Positions 25,982 to 35,275 of a DNA stretch of 64,000 nt are shown here, piece by piece; the stretch's first letter is position 1, and every line of letters starts with the position of its first letter. The DNA lies in the NCBI RefSeq assembly GCF_009176705.1, contig NZ_AP021846.1, forward strand, positions 2,450,001 through 2,514,000, read 5' to 3'. This DNA comes from Pseudoalteromonas sp. A25 (lineage in GTDB: Bacteria > Pseudomonadota > Gammaproteobacteria > Enterobacterales > Alteromonadaceae). The translations under genes and the position numbers were made by a program. Under the pieces are notes generated by a model. That model saw only the letters and a list, made by a program, of their open reading frames with translations. It was not told where the DNA came from and did no database searches.

Positions 25982-27127
25982 CTATGCTCGTTGAGAAAAA
26001 CGATTAACCCATAATGCAATAACACCATCACCTGTAACATTACAGGCTGTTCCAAAGCTATCCTGAGCGAGGTACAGCGCAATCATCAGCGCAACAGCGG
26101 CTTCGTTAAAACCTAACATTGACGTAAGTAAACCCAAAGCTGACATTACAGCGCCGCCAGGTGCACCTGGGGCTGCAATCATCACGATACCTAACATAAA
26201 CAAAAACGGTAGCATTTCAACAAGAGAAGGCACAGCCATTGTGGGAGATAGTAACATCACGGCCATCGCACAGGTCACTATTGTTATCGTTGAACCTGAC
26301 AAATGAATAGTCGCGCATAAAGGAACTGAAAAATTTGCAACTTCTTCTTTAACACCATTTTTTTTGCTTGCTCGCAATGATACTGGAATAGTAGCAGCAC
26401 TGGACATCGTTCCGATAGCTGTAAAATATGCGGGGAGCATGTTTTTTATCAACTCTAAAGGACTGCGCTTGAGTAAAATACCACTTCCTATGTACAAAAC
26501 ACTGAGCCATAACCAGTGCATTAAAATTGCAGCGACCAGCACAATGCCAAAAGTACTGAGCGTATCAGCAACCGTTCCAGCAACCGCCATTTCTGCGAAC
26601 ACGCCTGCTATATAGATTGGCAAAGCAGGAATAATAACCTTAGCCAGGAGTGCGTCAATTACATCTCGACCTTGGTCAACCACATCTTTAAGTTTTGATA
26701 AGTTGAGTTGACTAATACCAATACCAAAAATAAACGCAGTTGCTAATGCGGTCATCACGCCCATCAAAGGCGGGATCTCTAAATCAATGTAGCTCTTTAC
26801 TTCAACGCTCGAAGCCGCTTCGTAGCCAATTGAGCCGTCAAAAAACGGAATAAATGCGTTAACAAGTAATACCGCCAAAGTACCAGCAATAATAGTTGAG
26901 CCATAAGCAAAGCCAACGGTTTTACCTAATAAATGGCCTGATCCTTGAGGTAAACCTGCAATACCTGACGCGATAAAAAACAAAATGATGAGGGGTATCG
27001 TAAAACTGATCAATTGTCCCACAATCACTTTCGCTGTGTATAACAATTCAATTAACCCCATTGGCATGTAAAAACCTACCAAAATACCGCCTACAATACC
27101 GGCAATAAGTTTAAGAATTAACGACAT
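25982..27127 (-). CDS. Sodium:dicarboxylate/amino acid symporter (DAACS family)
   Basis: A 381-residue membrane protein with about eight helices and two re-entrant loops, expected to import a C4-dicarboxylate or acidic amino acid with sodium or protons. GTMSSAATIPVSL (about 245-257) is the serine-rich hairpin 1 motif of the family, and QDSFGTACNVTGDGVIAL near the C-terminus carries the substrate-binding residues, with NVTGD in the place of the usual NMDG/NVTGDG. It is somewhat shorter than GltP/DctA (about 430), as in the short DAACS branch. The substrate cannot be assigned. It forms a single-gene unit. Confidence 0.85.
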   Translation of the reverse strand: MSLILKLIAGIVGGILVGFYMPMGLIELLYTAKVIVGQLISFTIPLIILFFIASGIAGLPQGSGHLLGKTVGFAYGSTIIAGTLAVLLVNAFIPFFDGSIGYEAASSVEVKSYIDLEIPPLMGVMTALATAFIFGIGISQLNLSKLKDVVDQGRDVIDALLAKVIIPALPIYIAGVFAEMAVAGTVADTLSTFGIVLVAAILMHWLWLSVLYIGSGILLKRSPLELIKNMLPAYFTAIGTMSSAATIPVSLRASKKNGVKEEVANFSVPLCATIHLSGSTITIVTCAMAVMLLSPTMAVPSLVEMLPFLFMLGIVMIAAPGAPGGAVMSALGLLTSMLGFNEAAVALMIALYLAQDSFGTACNVTGDGVIALWVNRFSQRA

Positions 27128-27384
27128 AATACTTCTCTAACTAAAACGATGCGTTGTTGTATCATGTTTTATAAAGTGATTGCCACAACTGTATTAATTT
27201 GCCTGTAAACTGATGTAAAGCACATTATGCACTTGTGGGCATTATTTAATCTGCCGGTTGATATTTGATATCACCACTGCATTTTTTATTCACCCTATTT
27301 AACTGTGATCCAACGCGAAAAATTTGTTTACACCATCATCATGCTATTTAATACCATTTACATAATTTAGATAATTTTAGCTGT

Positions 27385-29724
27385 ATGATACGTAAAGTTC
27401 TTTTCGCTTTTGCCTCGATAATGTCTGCAACGACCTATGCTAACGAGCAGGTTGAGTCTCTGCCTTTTATAAGTGCGACCGCAACAATTGATGGCAAGCT
27501 CAATGAGCCAGTTTGGCAACAAGCAAAACAAATCCATATTAATAATGTTACTTGGCCACAAGAAAATATGCCAAGTCCGGTGTCAACAATTGCATACGTA
27601 TACGAAAATGGTGAATCATTATTCGTAGCCTATAAAGCGCAAGACCCAAATCCTGAGCTGATAAGGGCATTTTATAAAGACAGAGACCGTGTATGGAATG
27701 ATGACCTTGTTGGTTTAAAAATAGACTCATTCAACAGCGGGCGCAGTGCTTACCAGTTTTTTATCAACCCGTTAGGCGTACAACTAGACTCCATTGAAAA
27801 CGAGTTGACCAAAAGTGAAGATAGCTCATGGAATGGCATTTGGGACAGCGCCGGTATAATAGATGACCAAGGCTATACCGTTGAAATCGAAATTCCACTG
27901 CGAGTACTAAACTTTGATGACAGTACCCAAGTTAAAAATATGGCCATGGAATTTGTTCGGTTTCTGCCAAGAGATCAACGCTTAAGATTGTCAAATATGC
28001 AGATTTCCCATGCGAATAATTGCTGGATATGTCAAATGCCGCAGTATTCAGGGTTTAAAAATGCAAAACAGGGTAACAACATCGCCATTATCCCTTCATT
28101 AGTACTAAGCAAATCTCAAACCCGAGACATTGATGGCAGTGAGGTTCCCGCTTGGCAAGATGATGATAAGACAGAGCCAGGATTAGATGTAAAATGGGCC
28201 ATAACACCCGACACCACAATTAATGCCACACTCAACCCTGACTTCTCACAAGTTGAAGCTGACACTGGACAGCTCAGTGTTAATAATAGTTTTAGTTTGT
28301 TCTTCCCTGAAAAACGTGCATTTTTCCTCGATAATGCAGACTATTTCTCTACCCATCTCAACTTGATCCATACTAGAAACATCGCCGCACCTGATTACGG
28401 TATCAAACTATCGGGCAACAAGCAGGGCCACACATATGGCGTTTTTGCGACCAATGATGAGCACTTAAATGTATTGGTGCCAGGCAACTTAGGCTCCAGT
28501 GTTGTGTCATTAGAACAAAAAAGTAACAACGCAGCACTTCGTTATCGTTATGACGTAGACAATGGCTTATCGATAGGTTCTAGTGCAACCCTTAGAGATT
28601 CAAAAGACTATCAAAACCAACTAATTAGCTTTGACACAAAGTATAAACCAACAACAAGTGACACTTTTAAGTTACAACTGCTGCGTTCAAATACCCAATA
28701 TAGTCAAGCATTTGCAAATGAGTTATGTGACGGTGACGACGGTGACTGTGCACAGCTTCCTAGCACTGAATGCCCACAAGATGAAGACTGCGATTTTAAT
28801 GAAGGAGTGTTGCGCACCTTAAATCAAGATGATTTAGATGGACTTGGTTACTTTGTTCATTATGAACATAACACCAAACATTGGCGGACATTTACCAGTT
28901 ATCAAAACTATGATGAAGGGCTCAGAGCAGATATGGGCTTTATGTCTCAAGTGGATTTCAACAAGTTTTTAGCTGGTTTTGAATATCGTTGGTACGGCGA
29001 GCAAGACACCTGGTGGAACCGTGCGCGATGGTATACCGATTGGGATATCACACACAACGACGACGGCGCACTACTAGAAAAAGAGATACAGACTAACCTT
29101 GCCATAGATGGTCCTTTACAAAGCTTTATTGACTTTGGCGTAGAGCATCGCAATCGCAGAGGCTTGAGACACAACAAAGCCAGCCTATCAATTGATAACA
29201 ACAGCGACTTATTTTCTGAGAATATGATATGGACTTACATGGAATTTAAGCCGATATCAGGTTTGTTTGCCGGCTTAAATTTAAGGACTGGTAATAAAGT
29301 AGATTTAGCAAATAACCGAGTTGGTCAAATGCATTTTGCCCGTCCTGTTATCAATCTGAACTTGGGTAAACACTTCGAAGTTAACTTTCGACATAGCTAC
29401 GAAACCCTAGAGGCCGATGGTGCGCAAGTATATACCGCAAACCTGACAGATGTACGCTTAACTTATCAGTTTAATATAAACAGCTACTTACGCATCGCTG
29501 TCATTCATACAAACATCGATAGAAACAGTGAAAATTACATCGATGATGTAGATGAGCACTACAAAAGCCTCAGTACACAGCTACTATATTCGTACAAACT
29601 CAACCCACAAACTGTGTTTTTTGCGGGCTACGCTGACAATGGTTATCAAGATGATGACTTATCAAAAATAACGAAAGATGAAAAAACATTTTTTGCTAAA
29701 TTCAGCTACGCTTGGTTGATGTAA
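27385..29724 (+). CDS. Carbohydrate-binding family 9-like / DUF5916 outer membrane protein
   Basis: 779 residues with a signal peptide (MIRKVLFAFASIMSATTYA). An N-terminal CBM9-like beta-sandwich (about 30-220; typical segments SATATIDGKLNEPVWQQA and SFNSGRSAYQFFINPLGVQ) is followed by the DUF5916 region (NATLNPDFSQVEADTGQLSVN, then LFFPEKRAFFLD), a long set of amphipathic strands and a terminal FAKFSYAWLM. Such proteins are predicted outer membrane barrels, often near TonB receptors or peptidases. No biochemical role is established. The upstream region (27128-27384) is AT-rich with no recognised regulator site. Confidence 0.75.
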   Translation: MIRKVLFAFASIMSATTYANEQVESLPFISATATIDGKLNEPVWQQAKQIHINNVTWPQENMPSPVSTIAYVYENGESLFVAYKAQDPNPELIRAFYKDRDRVWNDDLVGLKIDSFNSGRSAYQFFINPLGVQLDSIENELTKSEDSSWNGIWDSAGIIDDQGYTVEIEIPLRVLNFDDSTQVKNMAMEFVRFLPRDQRLRLSNMQISHANNCWICQMPQYSGFKNAKQGNNIAIIPSLVLSKSQTRDIDGSEVPAWQDDDKTEPGLDVKWAITPDTTINATLNPDFSQVEADTGQLSVNNSFSLFFPEKRAFFLDNADYFSTHLNLIHTRNIAAPDYGIKLSGNKQGHTYGVFATNDEHLNVLVPGNLGSSVVSLEQKSNNAALRYRYDVDNGLSIGSSATLRDSKDYQNQLISFDTKYKPTTSDTFKLQLLRSNTQYSQAFANELCDGDDGDCAQLPSTECPQDEDCDFNEGVLRTLNQDDLDGLGYFVHYEHNTKHWRTFTSYQNYDEGLRADMGFMSQVDFNKFLAGFEYRWYGEQDTWWNRARWYTDWDITHNDDGALLEKEIQTNLAIDGPLQSFIDFGVEHRNRRGLRHNKASLSIDNNSDLFSENMIWTYMEFKPISGLFAGLNLRTGNKVDLANNRVGQMHFARPVINLNLGKHFEVNFRHSYETLEADGAQVYTANLTDVRLTYQFNINSYLRIAVIHTNIDRNSENYIDDVDEHYKSLSTQLLYSYKLNPQTVFFAGYADNGYQDDDLSKITKDEKTFFAKFSYAWLM

Positions 29725-29755
29725 TGAAATAAGAGAAGCCATTTATATTCATTTT

Positions 29756-29787
29756 GGCTATAAGCAAATTTGATATAACTTATAGCC
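29756..29787 (+). terminator. Hairpin after the DUF5916 gene
   Basis: GGCTATAAG and CTTATAGCC form a perfect 9-bp stem with a 14-base loop, 31 bp past the stop codon. The T-run is weak (ATTCTTT). Confidence 0.55.
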
Positions 29788-29863
29788 ATTCTTTACTTCA
29801 GTTTTATACAAAGCCAAGTAAAGTGTGATGTTAAGTAAAACCTATAGCACCTAAGGGAACACA

Positions 29864-30832
29864 ATGTCTAAGATTTTCGCTGATAACAGCCTAACTATTG
29901 GTCAAACTCCGATTGTAAAATTAAACCGCGTAACTGGCGGTAACGTATACGCTAAAATTGAAGCGCGTAACCCAAGCTTCAGCGTAAAATGTCGTATTGG
30001 TGCTTCAATGATCTGGGAAGCCGAAAAATCTGGATTATTAACAAAAGATAAAGAGCTGATCGAGCCTACATCAGGTAATACTGGTATCGCCCTTGCTTTT
30101 GTAGCAGCGTCTCGTGGCTATAAGCTAACATTGACAATGCCTAACACAATGAGTTTAGAGCGTCGTAAGTTACTTAAAGCGCTTGGTGCAAACCTAGTGC
30201 TTACAGAAGGCGCGAAAGGTATGAAAGGTGCGATTGAAAAAGCAAATGAAATTCAGGCTAGTAACCCTGAAAAGTATATTCTTCTTCAGCAGTTTGAAAA
30301 CCCAGCTAACCCTAAAATTCACTTTGAAACAACCGGTCCAGAGATCTTTGAAACGATGGATGGCAAAGTTGATTACTTCGTAGCAGGTGTTGGTACAGGC
30401 GGCACAATCACGGGCACAACTCGCTATCTTAAAAACGAGAAAGGTCTTAATGTTAAAGCGATTGCTGTTGAGCCTATTGACTCACCAGTTATTACACAAA
30501 CGCTAGCAGGCGAAGAAGTAAAACCAGGCCCACATAAGATCCAAGGTATCGGTGCAGGTTTTATTCCTGGCAACCTAGATCTTGAATTAATTGACGGCAC
30601 TGAGCTGGTGTCAAACGAAGAAGCCATTGAAATGGCGCACCAATTGATGAAAGACGAAGGTATCTTAGTGGGTATTTCATCGGGCGCAGCAGTTGTTGCG
30701 GCTAAACGTATCGCTGAAAAGCCAGAAAATGCAGACAAAAATGTTGTTGTAATTTTACCAAGCGCGACCGAACGTTATTTATCTAGCCCACTTTTTGCTG
30801 ATGAGTTTTCAGAGCAAGAACTTGTTCAGTAG
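29864..30832 (+). CDS. cysK: Cysteine synthase A (O-acetylserine sulfhydrylase)
   Basis: PLP enzyme that joins O-acetylserine and sulfide to give cysteine. 322 residues (E. coli 323). The PLP lysine is in [20 protein letters not shown] (about Lys42). The substrate loop [13 protein letters not shown] and the phosphate-binding glycine loop [14 protein letters not shown] are intact, and [11 protein letters not shown] follows. The sequence groups with CysK rather than CysM by overall similarity. It stands as a single gene with its own terminator. Confidence 0.95.
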   Translation: MSKIFADNSLTIGQTPIVKLNRVTGGNVYAKIEARNPSFSVKCRIGASMIWEAEKSGLLTKDKELIEPTSGNTGIALAFVAASRGYKLTLTMPNTMSLERRKLLKALGANLVLTEGAKGMKGAIEKANEIQASNPEKYILLQQFENPANPKIHFETTGPEIFETMDGKVDYFVAGVGTGGTITGTTRYLKNEKGLNVKAIAVEPIDSPVITQTLAGEEVKPGPHKIQGIGAGFIPGNLDLELIDGTELVSNEEAIEMAHQLMKDEGILVGISSGAAVVAAKRIAEKPENADKNVVVILPSATERYLSSPLFADEFSEQELVQ

Positions 30833-30853
30833 GTTACAGCTAGACTAATTATC

Positions 30854-30878
30854 AAGCCGGCATATGCCGGCTTTTTTG
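30854..30878 (+). terminator. cysK terminator
   Basis: AAGCCGGCATATGCCGGCTT is a perfect palindrome followed by TTTT, 21 bp after the stop codon. Confidence 0.92.
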
Positions 30879-30887
30879 TTCCTAAAA

Positions 30888-30920
30888 AAGTTTGAAAAAT
30901 ATCAATATTTTTCTAAACTT
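30888..30920. repeat. Inverted repeat before the periplasmic binding protein gene
   Basis: AAGTTTGAAAAATAT and ATATTTTTCTAAACTT face each other across 2 bp, with one extra base in the right arm. It ends 32 bp before the next start codon, so it may be an operator or a leader hairpin. Confidence 0.5.
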
Positions 30921-30952
30921 AACTCATGATTTGATATCCAAATTTATGTGAT

Positions 30953-31852
30953 ATGCGAACACTCTTAGTCTTATTATTAATACTCTTGTCATTGGCCGCT
31001 TCAGCCCAAGATGTTGTCAATGTCGGCTATTTTAAAAACGCCTCTTATCAACTTGTACAAGGTAGTAATTATAAAAATGGCTACCTCTACAATCCTAACG
31101 GGCGCAAAAAAATGCTCCATGTTGTTACCCTTGATTGGCCTCCCTACATCGGCCAAGCACTTTGTAACAAAGGCTGGGTATTCCAATTTACAATCGCCAT
31201 CCTCGCTGAGCAGGACTACCCTATCTATATCGAATTCTTACCTTGGGCGCGCGCTGTTAGAGACGCAGAAACAGGCAAGGCTGACATTCTCATGCCGGAA
31301 TACTATATTGAAGATTCAGCTCCCTCTGACTATGTTACTGGTAAAACCCGTCGAGAAGTTCTAGCGCTATCTAACTCTTTTCCAGGTGGGGAGATAGGCT
31401 TTTTAAAACGAAAAGGCGATAAAGACCGATTTGACGGTAATTTAAGTTCCTTAAAGGGCCAAAAGATAGGCGTAGTTAGAGGCTATCAAAATACCCCAGA
31501 GTTCGATGCCATGATGGATAATGGTGAGTTTGTGATTGTAGAAGCCGTCGACGATCTTCAGCTAGTAAAACTGTTGGTTGCCAAACGAGTCGACTTAATA
31601 ATTGGTGATCCCAAAGTGCTGCGCTTTACTGTGAACTATTCTGACTTGTCAAAAAGCGAGAAGGTTAAACTCTTAAGCAATATTGAGAACGAGAGTAAGC
31701 CAATAAAATATAATCACCTTTACTTTGCGTTAAGTAAAAAATCGCCCCAATGGCGACAAATATTGGATGACATAAATAAAAGCTTATACCAATTTGGTAA
31801 TAGAGGTGAAACACAAAGAATTATCGAGATGGGTAATTTAGAATGCTTTTAA
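30953..31852 (+). CDS. Periplasmic solute-binding protein, family 3-like (SBP_bac_3)
   Basis: 299 residues with a clear signal peptide (MRTLLVLLLILLSLAASAQ). The mature protein shows the family 3 pattern: LDWPPYIG at the start of lobe 1, EFLPWARAVRDAETGKADILMP, and LKGQKIGVVRGYQ at the lobe crossover. Family members bind amino acids or other small polar solutes. No ABC permease or ATPase is next to it, so it may work with a remote transporter or be a sensing relic. It lies between cysK and convergent putP. Confidence 0.7.
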   Translation: MRTLLVLLLILLSLAASAQDVVNVGYFKNASYQLVQGSNYKNGYLYNPNGRKKMLHVVTLDWPPYIGQALCNKGWVFQFTIAILAEQDYPIYIEFLPWARAVRDAETGKADILMPEYYIEDSAPSDYVTGKTRREVLALSNSFPGGEIGFLKRKGDKDRFDGNLSSLKGQKIGVVRGYQNTPEFDAMMDNGEFVIVEAVDDLQLVKLLVAKRVDLIIGDPKVLRFTVNYSDLSKSEKVKLLSNIENESKPIKYNHLYFALSKKSPQWRQILDDINKSLYQFGNRGETQRIIEMGNLECF

Positions 31853-31877
31853 AAAGAGCGCCAGATGGCGCTCTTTT
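31851..31877. terminator. Bidirectional terminator between the binding protein gene and putP
   Basis: AAAAAGAGCGCC-AGAT-GGCGCTCTTTTA forms a long stem with A/T tracts on both sides, between two convergent genes. Confidence 0.9.
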
Positions 31878-31895
31878 ATCAGTAGGCATTGCGCC

Positions 31896-33374
31896 TTACA
31901 GCTCAGTTTGTACTTTTTTGAATAAGTTTTGCACAGGTTCACTTGGCTCTGACGTTGCTAAGCTAACACCGATAATAGCTGCAGACGATACAATAAAGCC
32001 CGGCACAATTTCATAAACAATGTTACTCAAAAGCTCGCCGTTAATAGTTACTGGTGCGTAAATCCAAAATAAGACCGTTGCAGCCCCAGACACCATACCA
32101 GCAAGTGCCCCATAGAAATTCATCCTTTGCCAAAACAAGCTTAATAATACAAGCGGACCAAATGCGGCACCAAATCCAGCCCACGCATTACTTACCAAGC
32201 TTAAGATTGAGCTATCTCTATCGTATGCCAAATAAATTGCACACAATGCCACCGCCACAACACTCAAACGGCCAATAAGTACTAGCTCTTTATCACTAGC
32301 ATCTCTGTGTACAAAGATCTTGTAGAAGTCTTCCGTTAAAGAGCTTGAGCTTACCAAAAGCTGTGAAGAAATCGTACTCATGATAGCGGCAAGAATAGCA
32401 GCAAGCAGGAACCCTGCAATGAGTGGGTGGAAAAGCAACTGAGATAAAATTAAGAAGATTGTTTCAGGGTCATCCACAACAATGCCCTTCTCATGGGCGT
32501 ATGCGGCGCCAAATAGTCCAGTACCTACGGCTCCTAAAGCAGCAGTGATCATCCACGTCATACCGATACGACGTGCCGTTGGCATATCTTTAACACTGCG
32601 CACCGACATAAAGCGCACGATAATATGTGGCTGACCGAAATAACCTAACCCCCACGACATCGCAGAGACAATACCAATGGCTCCACCTGCTCCAACCCAA
32701 GTCAACATCTGAGGATTCACTGCGTCTAAGGTTGATGAAAGTGGTGCATCAAGTAATGAATAGGTCACTAGTGGAACCAAAATCAAGGCTACAAACATTA
32801 TACAGCCTTGTACAAAGTCAGTAAGACTTACCGCTAAAAAGCCGCCGAACAAAGTATATAAAACGACCACGCCTGTCGTGATATAAAGCCCTGATTCATA
32901 ACTCATACCAAATGAGCTTTCAAACAACTTACCACCAGCGACAACGCCTGATGAGGTATAAAGAGTGAAAAAGACAATAATGACCAGTGCAGACACTATG
33001 CGCAGCGCGTTGCCTCGGTCTTCAAAGCGGTTGGCAAAGTAATCTGGAATCGTGATTGAATCATTCGCCAGCTCAGTGTAAACACGTAAACGCGGTGCCA
33101 CTAAGAAATAGTTAAGCCATGCACCGATCACCAAACCAATGGCAATCCAAGTGCTACTAAATCCAGACATAAACATCGCACCTGGCAAACCCATCAAAAT
33201 CCAACCACTCATGTCGGAAGCACCAGCAGACAACGCCGCTACACTTGGGGGCAAGCTTCGTCCTCCCAACATATAACCGAATACATCACTGGTTGACTTG
33301 CGGTATGCATACAGGCCGATGCCTAACATAACTATAAAGTATATTATTAACGAAATAATCGTGCCTAATTCCAA
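31896..33374 (-). CDS. putP: Sodium/proline symporter
   Basis: Inner membrane importer that couples proline uptake to sodium. About 492 residues with 13 predicted helices, SSS family. PutP signatures include the N-terminal YMLGGRSLPPSVAALSAGASDMSGWILMG region, WIAIGLVIGAWLNYFLVAPRLR, and ALLSTISS-like IMSTISSQLLVSSS for sodium binding. A TTG start at 33374 is favoured: GGAGG lies 6 bases before it (GGAGGTAACTTTG) and the protein then begins at the usual place. A longer frame from 33413 has no such support. A 9-bp inverted repeat pair lies upstream. The proline catabolic gene putA is not in the window. Confidence 0.93.
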   Translation of the reverse strand: MELGTIISLIIYFIVMLGIGLYAYRKSTSDVFGYMLGGRSLPPSVAALSAGASDMSGWILMGLPGAMFMSGFSSTWIAIGLVIGAWLNYFLVAPRLRVYTELANDSITIPDYFANRFEDRGNALRIVSALVIIVFFTLYTSSGVVAGGKLFESSFGMSYESGLYITTGVVVLYTLFGGFLAVSLTDFVQGCIMFVALILVPLVTYSLLDAPLSSTLDAVNPQMLTWVGAGGAIGIVSAMSWGLGYFGQPHIIVRFMSVRSVKDMPTARRIGMTWMITAALGAVGTGLFGAAYAHEKGIVVDDPETIFLILSQLLFHPLIAGFLLAAILAAIMSTISSQLLVSSSSLTEDFYKIFVHRDASDKELVLIGRLSVVAVALCAIYLAYDRDSSILSLVSNAWAGFGAAFGPLVLLSLFWQRMNFYGALAGMVSGAATVLFWIYAPVTINGELLSNIVYEIVPGFIVSSAAIIGVSLATSEPSEPVQNLFKKVQTEL

Positions 33375-33467
33375 AGTTACCTCCTTCGTTATTGGCGCCC
33401 TACTCAATGACAACTATCCAGCAATTACTTTTCTTATTGTCATTAAAAAGAAAGCCTTATTAGTTTT

Positions 33468-33513
33468 GTTCGACTATAACATGAATAAACCACACACCCC
33501 AGTCTAGTCGAAC
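33468..33513. promoter_or_regulatory. Spaced inverted repeat upstream of putP
   Basis: GTTCGACTA (33468-33476) and TAGTCGAAC (33505-33513) are perfect inverted copies separated by 28 bp, about 95-140 bp upstream of the putP start. The arrangement suggests two half-sites for a regulator, possibly of proline use; no known motif was recognised. Confidence 0.4.
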
Positions 33514-33652
33514 AGGTACATTTTTCTTCCTATCATTGGGCTATAAAAAGCACAATATAAAGTACAAAAGAACCAATTATAAGACATAAGCTAGTAAAAT
33601 AGGGTTGATTTTACTATCCTTTAAGATCATCGGATTCAAATTCATTATATTT

Positions 33653-34882
33653 ATGTATTTTTACGCGGCGCGCCAGCCTATCTTTAACATTGAAAATAAA
33701 CCTATAGGCTATGAGATTTTATTTCGAAATGGGCCAGATAATACCTTTCCTGGTATTAGTGCCGACGAAGCAACTTCTCGGTTAGTCGAAGGAAGTCAGT
33801 TTTACTTTGCACTTGAAGAGTTAAGTAACCATAAACCTGCATTTATAAACTTTACGCTAAAGTCACTTTTGCTTGGCTATCCTTTTATGTTTGCACCGCA
33901 ACATATCGTTATCGAGGTGATTGAATCGACTAAACCGGGGAAAAAGCTGCTTGATGCCACCAAAGTACTACACAAAAAAGGGTATCTGATCGCGCTAGAT
34001 AATTATTGTCATCAATCTACTTGGCGACATTTCTTCCCTTACATAAAGTATCTAAAGATAGATGTTACATCTACACCTTGGCCTGAGATCCAATTAATTA
34101 AAAAAGCAATTCAGCCCTATCAACATATTCAGCTCATCGCTGAAAAAGTCGAAACCCACCAGCAATTAGATAAGCTAAAAGAACTTGGCTTTGAATACTT
34201 TCAAGGCTTTTACTTTGCGAAACCTGAAATGCTTAAAAGCCAGATGTTCAGCGCAAGTGAGTTATCAATCACCAAACTGCTTAGTGAAACGGCCAACGAA
34301 TATATCGACGTAAAGAAATTAACACCGATATTTGAACGCGATGTAAACCTATCTTACAAACTGTTGCGCTATGCTAACTCCGCAATTTTCAAGCGTAGAA
34401 CTAAAATCAGCAATATAAAGCAGGCTTTAGTGACCCTTGGCAGCCAAGAACTTAAAAAGTTTCTCTCACTGATGTTCGCTGCACAAATTTCCCCAAATAA
34501 ACCCGTAGAGCTAATTAAACTATCGCTCACAAGAGCCCGGTTTTGCGAACAACTTGCGCTCAAAGCGCAAAACAAGAAATTTGTCGGTCCTGCTTTTTTA
34601 ACCGGTATGATGTCCCTTATTGATGCAATTCACGATGACAGTATGGAAAATATCATGGGTCGCCTACCACTGGTCGATGCCATCAAACAAGCTCTGGTAG
34701 TCAAAGAAGGAGCTTTGGCACAGTTACTTTTGATAGTACAGAGCTATGAAAAAGCTGACTGGCAGAGCGCTCAGCAACAATGCCAAGCACTGGATATCAA
34801 CCCAGATAGTTTGCCACAGATATACAACGATGCACTCAGTTGGTGTGAAGAGCAAATGCAAGTGCTCGCTTGCGAGATATAG
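33653..34882 (+). CDS. EAL (degenerate) plus HDOD domain protein, YuxH type
   Basis: About 409 residues. The N-terminal EAL domain (1-200) appears catalytically dead: YEILFR replaces the EAL motif, DNY replaces DDF and AEKVE replaces AEGVE, although KID and QGF remain. The C-terminal HDOD domain (about 205-400; NLSYKLLRYANSAIF, IKQALVTLGSQELKKFL) lacks HD metal ligands, as usual. YuxH-type proteins are thought to be c-di-GMP effectors or scaffolds rather than enzymes. ATG at 33653 matches the family start (MYFYAARQPIF), although the ribosome binding site is weak. Confidence 0.85.
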   Translation: MYFYAARQPIFNIENKPIGYEILFRNGPDNTFPGISADEATSRLVEGSQFYFALEELSNHKPAFINFTLKSLLLGYPFMFAPQHIVIEVIESTKPGKKLLDATKVLHKKGYLIALDNYCHQSTWRHFFPYIKYLKIDVTSTPWPEIQLIKKAIQPYQHIQLIAEKVETHQQLDKLKELGFEYFQGFYFAKPEMLKSQMFSASELSITKLLSETANEYIDVKKLTPIFERDVNLSYKLLRYANSAIFKRRTKISNIKQALVTLGSQELKKFLSLMFAAQISPNKPVELIKLSLTRARFCEQLALKAQNKKFVGPAFLTGMMSLIDAIHDDSMENIMGRLPLVDAIKQALVVKEGALAQLLLIVQSYEKADWQSAQQQCQALDINPDSLPQIYNDALSWCEEQMQVLACEI

Positions 34883-35056
34883 CTTTGAACGTAATTAAGC
34901 ACTTAGCATTCACGTTCTACCCTTTGTGAACTTCTCTTGTTTTTAGGCTTCAATACACTGCTAAACACTTACAATGCCCACTCGGTGTTTAGTTGCAGTG
35001 CCATGTTTTGTATATATTGATACAATATTACCGACCTATTCAACGGAAACGATGCG

Positions 35057-35275
35057 ATGCAAGACCAGCAACTACTTATTGAAGCAATTAATACAAAAAT
35101 GCCATTTGGAAAATACGCTGGTACGCCATTGTTATTGTTACCTGAGCCCTACGTCGTTTGGTTTAAACAAAAAGGCTTCCCACAAGGCAAGCTTGGCCAA
35201 CAATTAGCAATGATCTACGAAGTAAAACTCAACGGACTTGAAAAGCTGTTAATGCCGCTACTAAATAAACACTAA
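35057..35275 (+). CDS. DUF3820 family small protein
   Basis: 72 residues covering the whole DUF3820 family (MPFGKYAGTPLLLLPEPYVVWF...GFPQGKLGQQLAMIYEVKLNGL). The function is unknown; a conserved KYxGxPLxxLP core is visible. Its stop codon overlaps the end of the convergent fatty acid hydroxylase gene by 4 bases. Another frame at 34974-35207 overlaps it but looks non-coding. Confidence 0.8.
   Translation: MQDQQLLIEAINTKMPFGKYAGTPLLLLPEPYVVWFKQKGFPQGKLGQQLAMIYEVKLNGLEKLLMPLLNKH

Noticed and set aside
34974..35207. 77-codon frame overlapping the DUF3820 gene
   Set aside because: It is out of frame with a recognised family and lacks a ribosome binding site.
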